DNA of 64,000 bases from Planctomycetota bacterium (GTDB lineage: Bacteria; Planctomycetota; Planctomycetia; Planctomycetales; Planctomycetaceae): contig VGZH01000011.1 in the NCBI GenBank assembly GCA_016872645.1, forward strand, positions 1 through 64,000. Direction: 5' to 3'. Shown one piece after another: positions 16,407 to 25,086 of the stretch (positions are counted from its first letter, which is position 1; every line of letters starts with the position of its first letter). The notes beneath the pieces were generated by a model. It was not told the origin of the DNA and searched no databases. It saw only the letters and a program-made list of their open reading frames with translations. The translations under genes and the position numbers were made by a program.

Positions 16407-17825
16407 ATGAACTCTCTGTCGCAGATCACTTCCTGCTTGATTTTGGGATCGACGGACCCGCATCCCAACGTCACGCCGAGCGTCTTGTTCGGCCTGGGGT
16501 GGCTGTATTTGATTCTGTTTGCCATGAATGTTGTCTGGACGTGGCGATCGTTCCACAAAGCTCGGCATTTTCGTCTGCCTGAATTCATGGGTGGCATGGA
16601 TATCCCGAACGCTGCGTTGTGGTCGATTTATTCAATCGCATTGTTGTTGGTGTCTGTGACCCACTTGACCTGCGCGAGCGTCCCGGAAGCGTTGCGATGG
16701 TTCGTGATGCCCGACTTCGCTAAGGCCGCTGTGGATAGCGTCGTCGCCGACGCACGCATTTATTTCGCGGTAACGACCGGTGCCTTCATTGCGATGCTCG
16801 CGTTGCGAGATTGGCTGGCGAAACCGAATGTCGGCTGGGGAATTCTCAATCTGTCGCTGCTTTTCCTGTGCGTCAGTTTGACGGACTGGGACTTCCGCCA
16901 GATCGTCGGCAAGCCGGACAACGTCCCGATCGTAGCCATGCTGTTCATCGTCGGGTATTTCACATGGTTGTATTTTTATCGAGCCAACCAAAACGACCGT
17001 CGCGCCGCCGAGGGAAAGGTTCCCGCCGAGGCGGAGAACAACGAGAAAGTGCTGACTTGGCCGGACCTCGTTTACACCGAAATGATCTGCATGATCGCGA
17101 TCACCGCACTGCTCATCCTGTGGGGCATCGCGTTGCAGGCTCCGCTGGAAGAGCCCGCTTCGGCCGTGAAGACGCCGAATCCCTCGAAGGCTCCGTGGTA
17201 CTTTCTGGGCTTGCAGGAAATGCTGGTCTATTACGATCCGTGGCTGGCGGGCGTTGTGTTCCCCAGCGTAATCATCGGCGGGATGATGGCCATCCCGTAC
17301 ATCGACTTCAACAAGCTGGGCAACGGCTACTACACGTTCAACGAGCGGAAGTTTGCCATCACGACGTTTATGTTCGGGTTCCTGCCGTTGTGGGTCGGGA
17401 TGATTATTCTTGGCACTTTCTTGCGCGGACCCAATTGGAACATCTTCGGCATTTATGAGTTTTGGGACGTTCACAAACTCGAAGCGCTCAACAACGTCAA
17501 CTTGTCTGAGTACTTCTGGTTGTACGGCTTGGGTCAACCGCTGCCGATAGCCCCAGCGGACTCGAGTTTCGTGGTGAAGTCCGGCTACATCTTGTTGCGT
17601 GAAGCTCCGGGCTTCATCGCGATCGGAGCCTATCTCGGAGCGATGCCGATGGTTTTGGCGATGTCGGTCTTCAAGACGTTTTTCCTCCGCATGGGTTTTC
17701 TACGATACATGGTCTTCTCGAACTTGGTGCTGATGATGGCGGCGTTGCCAATCAAGATGGTGCTTCGCTGGGCCGTCAATCTGAAGTACTTCATCGCGAT
17801 TCCGGAGTGGTTTTTTAACGTGTGA
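16407..17825 (+). CDS. Cytochrome b C-terminal half, enlarged (PetD-like core plus extra helices)
   Basis: This 472-residue membrane protein holds the subunit-IV core around APWYFLGLQEML (the PEWY-like Qo motif, about residue 260) and DPWLAGVVFPSVIIGGMMAIPY. About five helices precede the core (for example WLYLILFAMNVVWTW, IYSIALLLVSVTHL, LLFLCVSLTDW), and several follow (FMFGFLPLWVGMIILGTF, YILLREAPGFIAIGAYLG, FSNLVLMMAALPIKM). PetD is normally about 160 residues with three helices. The Qo motif has P-W-Y in place of P-E-W-Y, so the catalytic glutamate is not obvious. It follows the b6-type gene by 23 nt. Confidence 0.88.
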   Translation: MNSLSQITSCLILGSTDPHPNVTPSVLFGLGWLYLILFAMNVVWTWRSFHKARHFRLPEFMGGMDIPNAALWSIYSIALLLVSVTHLTCASVPEALRWFVMPDFAKAAVDSVVADARIYFAVTTGAFIAMLALRDWLAKPNVGWGILNLSLLFLCVSLTDWDFRQIVGKPDNVPIVAMLFIVGYFTWLYFYRANQNDRRAAEGKVPAEAENNEKVLTWPDLVYTEMICMIAITALLILWGIALQAPLEEPASAVKTPNPSKAPWYFLGLQEMLVYYDPWLAGVVFPSVIIGGMMAIPYIDFNKLGNGYYTFNERKFAITTFMFGFLPLWVGMIILGTFLRGPNWNIFGIYEFWDVHKLEALNNVNLSEYFWLYGLGQPLPIAPADSSFVVKSGYILLREAPGFIAIGAYLGAMPMVLAMSVFKTFFLRMGFLRYMVFSNLVLMMAALPIKMVLRWAVNLKYFIAIPEWFFNV

Positions 17826-17828
17826 TCC

Positions 17829-17893
17829 GTGGTGCACGCGGCTTGCGTGCGTCGGTTTTTGAGAATGGAACGCACGCGAACCGCGTGCGCCAC
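17829..17893. repeat. Palindromic element type II before the octahaem cytochrome gene
   Basis: A 24-bp left arm (GTGGTGCACGCGGCTTGC...) and a 24-bp right arm (...CGAACCGCGTGCGCCAC) pair with three mismatches around a 17-nt loop. A related copy is at 54315-54365. It fills the gap between the two genes. An open frame runs through it, but I place the start codon after it at 17898. Confidence 0.75.
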
Positions 17894-17897
17894 AAAC

Positions 17898-20800
17898 ATG
17901 CCAGCGACCGAAGATTATTTGCGTCCGCTTCCCAAGATGCACCGGTGGTTCGCCGTCAGCATGATCGTGCTGTTCGTAGCGACGCTGCTGATGATGTACT
18001 TCGACCACCACGACGAGTGGCGAGCGTATCAGCATCAGTTTTTCCAGCTCGAAGCGGACAAGCTTGTCGCCGAAGAAAACGCCAAGAAAGCGGAATTGAC
18101 CGGCGCGACGCTTGGCACGGGAGCTAAGGCGGTGGCGAGGTTAGAGAAATCCTACGAAGCCAAACGAGAGGAATTGACCAGGGCACTCGCCGATCAGAAG
18201 ACACAACTTAACGTGGCGGTCCAAGATCTTGCTGATCGGGAAGCGAACATCAAGAAGCTCGACAACGAGTATTCCATGCAGATGCGGCAGGTTCGAGAAC
18301 ACCGGGCCTATCGTGATGTGGCTCGTGCGAACTTCGACTTGGCGATTCGCGATCAGGTGTCCAAGGAACAAGCTGCCGCGAAGCGTGAAGAGTTCGACCT
18401 CAAGCAACAATACGTCGCCGAACTGGAAGCGGAACTCGATCGCCGCGATGACACTCGCAACAAAGCCACTGCGGAGCTGAAAGAAAAGACCAAGGATCGC
18501 GATGACGCCGCCGCTGCAGTTAAGGCGTTCGAAGCGGACATTCTGCGGTTGGAAACAGCGAAGGATCGCATTGAACCAGAGCCGAATTCCGTCGCCGGGG
18601 CGGTCAGGACGTTCAAGCGCTGGCTGATGGAGCAGCCGATTGTCGATGGCTTTAACTCGCATATCAGAATCCAGCAGGACTGGCTGCCGGACATGAAAAT
18701 CACGCTCGGGATGGCCAAGACGGCGCGGTTCGACCGCTGCCGCACATGCCATCTGGCGATTGACCGCGTTGGAGAAGGGAACGTGCCCGACTTTCCTCAT
18801 GGGGATGGCGCGAACGGAACATACGACCATCCGTTTTCGACGCATCCGCGGCCGGATGTTTATTTGACGGCCTCCAGTCCGCATCCACTCAATGATTTTG
18901 GTTGTACCTCCTGCCATGACGGACAAGGTTCAGGGACCAGTTTCCAGAATGCGTCACACACGCCGAATGATCCGCATCAGGCTCATGAATGGGAGCACGA
19001 CTTCAAGTGGTTCAACAACCACTTTTGGGAGTACCCGATGCAACCGGCTCGGTTGCGCGAATCTGCCTGTTTGAAGTGTCACCATTCGGTCGTCGAGCTT
19101 GGTCAGAACAACAAGTTCGGAGCAACCGCTCCGAAGGCTTACGAAGGCTGGCAGCTCATCAAGAAATACGGCTGCTTCGGTTGTCACGAGATCAACGGCT
19201 ATGATGCCGGCAAACCGGTTGGCCCCGACCTGAGACTTGAGCCGCAAACTCCCGAGGAAGCCAAGAAAATTGCCGAAGATCCGAAAGCGGTCGCCGGCGT
19301 CCAACGAAAAGTTGGTCCAAGCCTGAGGCACATCGCCAGCAAAACGACTCCTGAATGGTTGACGTACTGGACTGAAGAGCCAAGGCGTTTCCGTCCCACT
19401 ACCAACATGCCGCAGTTCTTCAATTTGACGAACAACAGCGATGAGCACGGCAAGGCGTTCACCAAGGTGGAACTCGCCGCGATCACGCATTATTTGTTCG
19501 ACAAATCGGCACAGATTGATCAACACGAAGAAAAGAGATTGAAGCTGGACTCGTCGGGACTGAAGTTCGACGCGTCGGGAAAGATTGATGAGCCCGAACA
19601 GGATTATGCCGCTCGGCTCAAACGTGGCGAAACATTCTTCGCTCAGAAGGGTTGCCTCGCGTGTCATAGCCACGACGCCGAGCGGTTCAAAAATACGCAA
19701 GCCGCGTTCGGGCCCAACCTCTCGAAGATTGCGGCCAAGCTCAAGCCGGGAGAAGCCGGTTTCAACTGGCTTTACACCTGGCTTCGTGAACCGGAACGAC
19801 ATCACCCGCGCACGAAAATGCCGAACTTGTTTCTCGATCCCGTCAAACAAGGCAATGAGTTGATTGATCCGGCCGCCGACATCGCGGCCTATCTGTTGTC
19901 CGGCGAAAAAGTGAAGTACGAGGCGATCGAGGTCAGCGACGCTGACTTGGACAAGCTGGTCGAAATGCTGCTCTGGCGACGCAAGACGGTCACGCCGGCG
20001 CAGGCGACCAGCGTGATGAAGGATCGCAAGTACCCCTACGCTCGCGAAACGGTGAAGGGGGACGAGATTGAACTCGTGGCCGAGAATGTCGACGGGGCGT
20101 TTTCGGATGAAGAGTGGCGCAAACGGAAGATGAACTATCTGGGCCGAGTGACGATTTCACGCTACGGCTGCTACGGTTGCCACGACATTCCTGAATTTGA
20201 CACCGCTCGCCCGATCGGCACCGCGCTTCAGGACTGGGGCTTGAAAGATCCGTCCCGCCTTGCGCCGGAGCACATCGAAGAGTACCTGCATCATCACGGC
20301 GAACCGGATGGCAGTTCCACAAAGACTCGTGTGGAAAATGCGATCAGAAGCGCTGCGGCCGACGCCTTCGATAATCACGAACAAGAAGAGAAGGAACTCA
20401 GCGCGGCCTTTTTCTACGAGAGCTTGTTACATCACGGCCGCCCCGGCTTCATCTGGCAAAAGCTCCGCGACCCGCGCAGCTACGACTACGAAAAAACCGA
20501 GACCAAGTTCTACGACGAACGACTGCGAATGCCGAAGTTTCCGCTCAATGAAAAGGAGATTGAAGCGATCTCGACGTTCGTACTGGGACTCGTTGCGCGA
20601 CCGCCGGCCGAAAAATATCAGTACCGGCCTAAAGGTCCCGAGCTGGCCAAGGTCGAAGGGGAAAAGCTGCTGCAAAAATTCAATTGCACCGGTTGCCATA
20701 TCATCGACCTGCCGGAAATCTCCTACGCGAACAAGCTGGAAGAAGTCGCCGCCTCGGAACTGGGTGTCGAAGATCACACAGAAGGCTTTGATCTGTTGAT

Positions 20801-21797
20801 GAAGCTCAAGCCCCCGCGTAAAGCACTGACCGGCAAGACGCATGTCGTCAAAAAGGCAGACGGCGCCGAGACATTACCGGTGGTGATGTTTAAGGGGCTC
20901 CCGTCATCGCGGCCGAACCCGGATGATGAACCGGAAGAACGCGAATACGGCTATGATCTCTGGGAAACGATTGACGTTGGCGGCAAGGTGCAGTGGCCTC
21001 CACAGCGCATCACGGTTCCCGAAGCGCAACTCGTTTCGGAGAAGCCGGCGCGGGGCGGATCTTTTTCGGAATGGCTGGTCGCGGACATCAAGAAGGGCGA
21101 CGCCGAGGCCAATGCCTGGCAGATGTCGCCTCCGCCGCTGTATCAGGAAGGGATCAAGGTACAGACGCCTTGGTTGTATTCGTTTTTGAAGAACCCAGGG
21201 CAACTGCGGTATGTGACGGTCTTGCGAATGCCCAAGTTCAACATGTCAGATGCAGAGGCGCAGGCACTGGCAAATTACTTTGCGGCATATGACGGTGCGC
21301 CTTATCCGTACCAGATCGTGCCTCAGCGCACCCCGGAGTATTTGTCGGCGGCAAATGAACGGTATCACGAACGACACCCCAACCGGCCAGGGGATTACTT
21401 GCAGGAATCGTGGCGAGTGCTCAACGCACCGATCTGCATCAAGTGTCACTCGGTGGCCGGCCAGGAATACAAAGGCGCGGATCCGAAGAAGGACATTCGT
21501 GGGCCGAACCTGGAACATGTCGCCGAGCGCTTGCGGCCGGATTGGCTGATGCTGTGGCTCCACAAGCCGGCGTGGATCACGCCGTACACGTCAATGCCGC
21601 CGGTATTCCGCAAAGATCAAAAGCAATTCCCGCCGCTGATGGACGCCGATCCGCTCGACCAAGTGGTTGGAGTGCGTGACGCGCTCATGAATTATGTGCG
21701 ACTGTTAGAAAGAGAAGGGAAGCTGCCGCTTGCGGCAGCACCCGCTCCCACCGATGCGGCTCCGGCCAAAGGCGGCGAGAAGGAAGGAGGCAACTGA
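17898..21797 (+). CDS. Octahaem c-type cytochrome with N-terminal anchor and coiled coil
   Basis: The product has about 1299 residues. An N-terminal membrane helix (MIVLFVATLLMMYF) is followed by a long charged coiled coil (about residues 45-245). Eight CxxCH haem sites then follow: CRTCH 281, CTSCH 336, CLKCH 391, CFGCH 426, CLACH 586, CYGCH 758, CTGCH 930 and CIKCH 1180. Several lie in repeated cytochrome c-like modules that share LREPxRxxPxTxMPNLF or similar (HPRTKMPNLF, RPTTNMPQFF, TPYTSMPPVF), which supply distal methionines. The location suggests it replaces cytochrome c1 as the electron exit of the bc complex on the outer face of the membrane. The start is the ATG after the palindrome; longer forms are unlikely. 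Confidence 0.88.
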   Translation: MPATEDYLRPLPKMHRWFAVSMIVLFVATLLMMYFDHHDEWRAYQHQFFQLEADKLVAEENAKKAELTGATLGTGAKAVARLEKSYEAKREELTRALADQKTQLNVAVQDLADREANIKKLDNEYSMQMRQVREHRAYRDVARANFDLAIRDQVSKEQAAAKREEFDLKQQYVAELEAELDRRDDTRNKATAELKEKTKDRDDAAAAVKAFEADILRLETAKDRIEPEPNSVAGAVRTFKRWLMEQPIVDGFNSHIRIQQDWLPDMKITLGMAKTARFDRCRTCHLAIDRVGEGNVPDFPHGDGANGTYDHPFSTHPRPDVYLTASSPHPLNDFGCTSCHDGQGSGTSFQNASHTPNDPHQAHEWEHDFKWFNNHFWEYPMQPARLRESACLKCHHSVVELGQNNKFGATAPKAYEGWQLIKKYGCFGCHEINGYDAGKPVGPDLRLEPQTPEEAKKIAEDPKAVAGVQRKVGPSLRHIASKTTPEWLTYWTEEPRRFRPTTNMPQFFNLTNNSDEHGKAFTKVELAAITHYLFDKSAQIDQHEEKRLKLDSSGLKFDASGKIDEPEQDYAARLKRGETFFAQKGCLACHSHDAERFKNTQAAFGPNLSKIAAKLKPGEAGFNWLYTWLREPERHHPRTKMPNLFLDPVKQGNELIDPAADIAAYLLSGEKVKYEAIEVSDADLDKLVEMLLWRRKTVTPAQATSVMKDRKYPYARETVKGDEIELVAENVDGAFSDEEWRKRKMNYLGRVTISRYGCYGCHDIPEFDTARPIGTALQDWGLKDPSRLAPEHIEEYLHHHGEPDGSSTKTRVENAIRSAAADAFDNHEQEEKELSAAFFYESLLHHGRPGFIWQKLRDPRSYDYEKTETKFYDERLRMPKFPLNEKEIEAISTFVLGLVARPPAEKYQYRPKGPELAKVEGEKLLQKFNCTGCHIIDLPEISYANKLEEVAASELGVEDHTEGFDLLMKLKPPRKALTGKTHVVKKADGAETLPVVMFKGLPSSRPNPDDEPEEREYGYDLWETIDVGGKVQWPPQRITVPEAQLVSEKPARGGSFSEWLVADIKKGDAEANAWQMSPPPLYQEGIKVQTPWLYSFLKNPGQLRYVTVLRMPKFNMSDAEAQALANYFAAYDGAPYPYQIVPQRTPEYLSAANERYHERHPNRPGDYLQESWRVLNAPICIKCHSVAGQEYKGADPKKDIRGPNLEHVAERLRPDWLMLWLHKPAWITPYTSMPPVFRKDQKQFPPLMDADPLDQVVGVRDALMNYVRLLEREGKLPLAAAPAPTDAAPAKGGEKEGGN

Positions 21798-22681
21798 TGA
21801 AAACGGTTGACTCGAAACTTTGTTGGACAATGGCCGCGTGTGCTGGACTGCTGACGCATGCGGTCGGTTGCGGCAATCTCGGTACGGGTGCTCACGCTGA
21901 ACCTTCGGTGCGGGTGAAGCCTGCTGAATCTGCAGTCGCGAAAGTTGATGGCGACAAGCCAGCGGCGACGGACGGTGCGGCTGGTGCTGGCGGCATCGGA
22001 ACGTTGGTTGGCCGAATCGTTTTCGACGGGACGCGGCCGACGCCGGGAGTGATCTACAAAATGGGGACCGCCGACAAAGACCCCAGCGTCTGCTCGAAAG
22101 ACGGCGATATTCCCAAAGAGGACCTGGTTGTTAGCGAGAGCAAGGGCGTGGCAAATGTGTTCGTGTTTCTCGACAAAGCTCCGGCAGGTTTCAAAGCCCC
22201 GCCTCCGGCTCAGGACATTCAGTTCGATCAAAAGAACTGCCGTTTCACGACGCACGCGCTGTTCTGTCAGGTTGGACAGACGATTCGGCTATTGAACGAT
22301 GATGGTGTGCTGCATAACACTCGCTGTGTTGGCAATCGCAATGGCAACGTAAATAACGCCATCTCGGCCAACGATCGAGCGGGAATCAAGCTGGTTTACA
22401 AACGACCGGAACGCGAGCCGTTCTCCGTCAAGTGCGACTTGCACGCTTGGATGAGCGCCTATCACTTGGTCTTGGATCATCCATTCGCGGCCGTGTCGGA
22501 CGCGGAGGGGAATTTCAAAATCGAAGGTCTGCCGGCGGGGAAATATCAGTTCAAAGTCTGGCACGAACGAGGTGACGTCGGCAAGCCGGGACTGTTGGAA
22601 TCGAAATACAACGTCGTCATCACGAGTGGCGACAATCCGGCCGTCGAGATCAAGACGGACGCGAAGAAGTTCGGACTGTGA
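21797..22681 (+). CDS. Cupredoxin-like exported protein
   Basis: The 294-residue protein has an N-terminal export signal with a possible lipobox (LLTHAVGC, Cys25). A disordered Ala-rich linker and a plastocyanin-like domain follow. The putative type-1 copper ligands are His in DGVLHNTRC and the C-x2-H-x2-M motif CDLHAWM. The C-terminus has a carboxypeptidase-regulatory-like strand set (SDAEGNFKIEGLPAGKYQFK). The start overlaps the cytochrome stop (TGATG), with a strong AGGAAGGAGG ribosome site. It probably shuttles or relays electrons between the bc complex and the oxidase. The domain is well supported; its redox role is inferred. Confidence 0.75.
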   Translation: MKTVDSKLCWTMAACAGLLTHAVGCGNLGTGAHAEPSVRVKPAESAVAKVDGDKPAATDGAAGAGGIGTLVGRIVFDGTRPTPGVIYKMGTADKDPSVCSKDGDIPKEDLVVSESKGVANVFVFLDKAPAGFKAPPPAQDIQFDQKNCRFTTHALFCQVGQTIRLLNDDGVLHNTRCVGNRNGNVNNAISANDRAGIKLVYKRPEREPFSVKCDLHAWMSAYHLVLDHPFAAVSDAEGNFKIEGLPAGKYQFKVWHERGDVGKPGLLESKYNVVITSGDNPAVEIKTDAKKFGL

Positions 22682-22684
22682 TTT

Positions 22685-22737
22685 GTAGCCGCATTCGCCA
22701 GAGTGCGGGTGTCCCGAAGTCTGGCGACTTCGGCTAC
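22685..22737. repeat. Palindromic element type IV
   Basis: GTAGCCGCATTCGCCAGAG...and ...GTCTGGCGACTTCGGCTAC are imperfect inverted repeats ending in GTAGCC/GGCTAC. The hairpin lies between the cupredoxin stop and the Shine-Dalgarno (TGGAGGA) of the next gene, so it could also affect mRNA stability there. Confidence 0.75.
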
Positions 22738-22751
22738 TGGAGGATCGTTTC

Positions 22752-24194
22752 GTGAGCGCGAGAGTGTGGCGATTATTGGTCATGGTGCTGGCAAGTGCTC
22801 TGGCCGGGTGTAGTGAGGACGCATCGCAGATGCGGTTCGCTCAGAATGCCAACATCGCAAAGCCAGTTCATCGCAAGGCGCGGGCGGTTGTTGAAAAGAC
22901 TTTGGAAGAGCACTTCGGCACACCGCTCGACAGCGTCGCTTGGCTGAAGCTGCCGGTGAATTACGGCAAGGCCGAGGGCAAAGTGAAGTCCGTCGATGGA
23001 CGGTCGCTGACCGTGGATTTCACTCAGGAGACAAGCGATCTGCAGAGCTTGAACTCTCCGGAACTCAACCACGCCGGTTTGTTATTCACTTCGGGAGCCA
23101 ATCAAGGAAAATCGTTTCTGCTGGCTGGTTACGATGCCAGCGACAAGTCTTTCGAACTGTTGACGACTCTTGAATCGACGCCTGCCGAGGGGGATCAATT
23201 CGTCGTCGCGGGACAGAACCTGCGGCACGGTCGCAAGTTGTATGCTCGGCATTGCCAACATTGTCACGGGATCAACGGCGATGGAGACGGGCCGACGGCA
23301 AAATACTTGAACCCGCGCCCGCGTGACTATCGGTTGGGAATCTTCAAGTTCACGTCGACCAACAAAGACACGAAAGTGTCCCGTGATGACCTGAAGAGAA
23401 TCCTCAGTCAAGGCATTCCTGGTACCTACATGCCGGCGTTCGTGCCGATGCTCAAAGACAACGAACTGACCATGGTGATCGAATACGTCCGTTGGTTGGC
23501 AATGCGCGGTGAGTTGGAAGTGCAGTTGCTCAAGGACTTGAAAAATGACTACGCCGCCGATCGTGCGAAGAAAGAAGCTCAGGAAACCAAGGCCAGCACC
23601 AGCGACATCGAAAAGCAAATCGCCAAGCAGCTTGAGGAGTACGTCGCGAACCCGACGGAGGGATTGTCGGCGTTCGTTGAGAATGTAACCGGCGATATGG
23701 TTTCCGCCTGGGAAAGTGCGGAAATGACCGATACGGTCATCATGCCGCCAGTTCCGCGAGTCCCGGACACGCCGGAATCTCGTGAGCGTGGCAAGTCGCT
23801 GTTCGTGAAAACCGATGGCGGCAAGTGCATCAACTGTCACGGGCCGACGGGACGTGGCAATGGTTTCCAAACGGAAGATTTTCAAAAGAACGATGCCACA
23901 GGTGGCTTCTACGCGAAACGCGGCCTGCATGATTCTTGGGGCGAGCCGATCAAGCCGCGCGATTTGACGCGCGGCATCTACCGCGGTGGGCGTCGGCCAA
24001 TCGACATCTATCGCCGCATCTCGCAAGGGATCAAAGGAACCCCGATGCCGCCAGTGGCTGCGACTGTCACTCCGGAACAAATCTGGGACTTGGTCAACTA
24101 TGTGTTGTCGGTGCCGTTTGATTCGGCGTCCCCCAAACCGGCGAAGTCGAACAGCGTGGCAGGACAGCCAAGCGAACAGGGAAATGCGAATTAG
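22752..24194 (+). CDS. Dihaem c-type cytochrome lipoprotein
   Basis: The 480-residue protein starts with GTG after TGGAGGA and carries a lipoprotein signal (LLVMVLASALAGC). An N-terminal region of about 120 residues (VEKTLEEHFGTPLDSVAWLK) is followed by a first cytochrome c domain with CQHCHG and MPAF. A charged linker then leads to a second domain with CINCHG and MPPV as the likely axial methionine. The gene stands between the cupredoxin and the oxidase subunit II gene, so it probably donates electrons to the CuA centre. No haem-binding domain is fused to CoxB itself, which fits a separate donor. Confidence 0.85.
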   Translation: MSARVWRLLVMVLASALAGCSEDASQMRFAQNANIAKPVHRKARAVVEKTLEEHFGTPLDSVAWLKLPVNYGKAEGKVKSVDGRSLTVDFTQETSDLQSLNSPELNHAGLLFTSGANQGKSFLLAGYDASDKSFELLTTLESTPAEGDQFVVAGQNLRHGRKLYARHCQHCHGINGDGDGPTAKYLNPRPRDYRLGIFKFTSTNKDTKVSRDDLKRILSQGIPGTYMPAFVPMLKDNELTMVIEYVRWLAMRGELEVQLLKDLKNDYAADRAKKEAQETKASTSDIEKQIAKQLEEYVANPTEGLSAFVENVTGDMVSAWESAEMTDTVIMPPVPRVPDTPESRERGKSLFVKTDGGKCINCHGPTGRGNGFQTEDFQKNDATGGFYAKRGLHDSWGEPIKPRDLTRGIYRGGRRPIDIYRRISQGIKGTPMPPVAATVTPEQIWDLVNYVLSVPFDSASPKPAKSNSVAGQPSEQGNAN

Positions 24195-24266
24195 CCGGAA
24201 TGTCGACCGATTTTCACAGCCGTCCGACCGGCCGGTTTGAGAGATCGGTCTAACGGGAGTTTCACC

Positions 24267-25085
24267 GTGCGTAAGTTTTGGTGTGCGTTTTTTGTCTTCT
24301 CGCCAATCGTGGCGATCATCTATTCGATCATCTCCTCGATGGTCCCCTCGTTGGGCTGGTGGTTTCCCGGTGCCTCCGTCACCGAACTGGGTCAGCGAAT
24401 CGACAACTTGTTCTATCTGATTCTGTACATTATTACGGCGGTCTTCATTGGCACGCAGGTTGCCATGGGATACGTCCTGTGGCGCGCTTCACGCAGCAAG
24501 GACGAAAGGTCCTGGTTCAGTCACGGCAGTCACAGTCTGGAGGTGATTTGGTCAGTTGTCCCCTCGGTAATTTTGCTGTTCCTTGCTTTGTATCAAATGG
24601 ATGTCTGGGCGCTATTTCGAGTGCAGGCGTACTTCCCGAAGGAGGCTCGCGAGGCTCCGGTCGCGGAAGTGACGGCGCGTCAATTCGAGTGGCGGATTCG
24701 ATATCCGGCTCCCGGCAAAAAGTTGCAACTCAAACCCCAGTCGGATGACTTGTACGATGTCAACGACCTGCACGTTCCTATCAATCGACCGGTGATGATT
24801 CAGCTTCGCAGCGAAGACGTACAGCACTCGTTCTTCCTGCCGCATCTGCGGGTCAAACAGGACGCCGTCCCCGGCCAGATCATTCCGATTTGGTTCAAGG
24901 CCGAGAGGCAGGGGATCTTCGACCTGACCTGCGCCGAACTGTGCGGCTGGGGACACTACAAGATGCGAGCACAACTGACCGCCGAACGCGAGGCCGAATA
25001 CGAAGCGTATTTGAAGAAGCTGCAAGCCGACCAGAACTACGACGGACATGCGACCCCCAGCGCCGTCGCGAAGAAGGACGAATAA
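24267..25085 (+). CDS. coxB: Cytochrome c oxidase subunit II
   Basis: The protein has 272 residues. I start it at the GTG preceded by CGGGAG at seven bases, because the TTG ten codons upstream has no ribosome site. Two membrane helices (AFFVFSPIVAIIYSIISS and FYLILYIITAVFIGTQV) are followed by an exported cupredoxin domain. It has the CuA site: His in HSFFLPHLR, then CAELCGWGHYKM (C-x3-C-x3-H-x2-M). A terminal charged tail has no fused cytochrome c. It transfers electrons from the periplasmic donor to haem a. Confidence 0.96.
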   Translation: MRKFWCAFFVFSPIVAIIYSIISSMVPSLGWWFPGASVTELGQRIDNLFYLILYIITAVFIGTQVAMGYVLWRASRSKDERSWFSHGSHSLEVIWSVVPSVILLFLALYQMDVWALFRVQAYFPKEAREAPVAEVTARQFEWRIRYPAPGKKLQLKPQSDDLYDVNDLHVPINRPVMIQLRSEDVQHSFFLPHLRVKQDAVPGQIIPIWFKAERQGIFDLTCAELCGWGHYKMRAQLTAEREAEYEAYLKKLQADQNYDGHATPSAVAKKDE

Positions 25086-25086
25086 C

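Noticed and set aside
17829-17897. Start of the octahaem cytochrome at GTG 17829 or ATG 17865
   Set aside because: The first would lie in the palindrome, and neither has a ribosome site; MPATEDYL at 17898 precedes the conserved helix.
22685-22737. Type IV palindrome as an intrinsic terminator
   Set aside because: There is no T run after the stem and the downstream gene belongs to the same run.
25048-25086. Longer subunit I start inside coxB
   Set aside because: The CoxB tail is in another frame, and the MSAVGVAHEHG start is placed directly after its stop.
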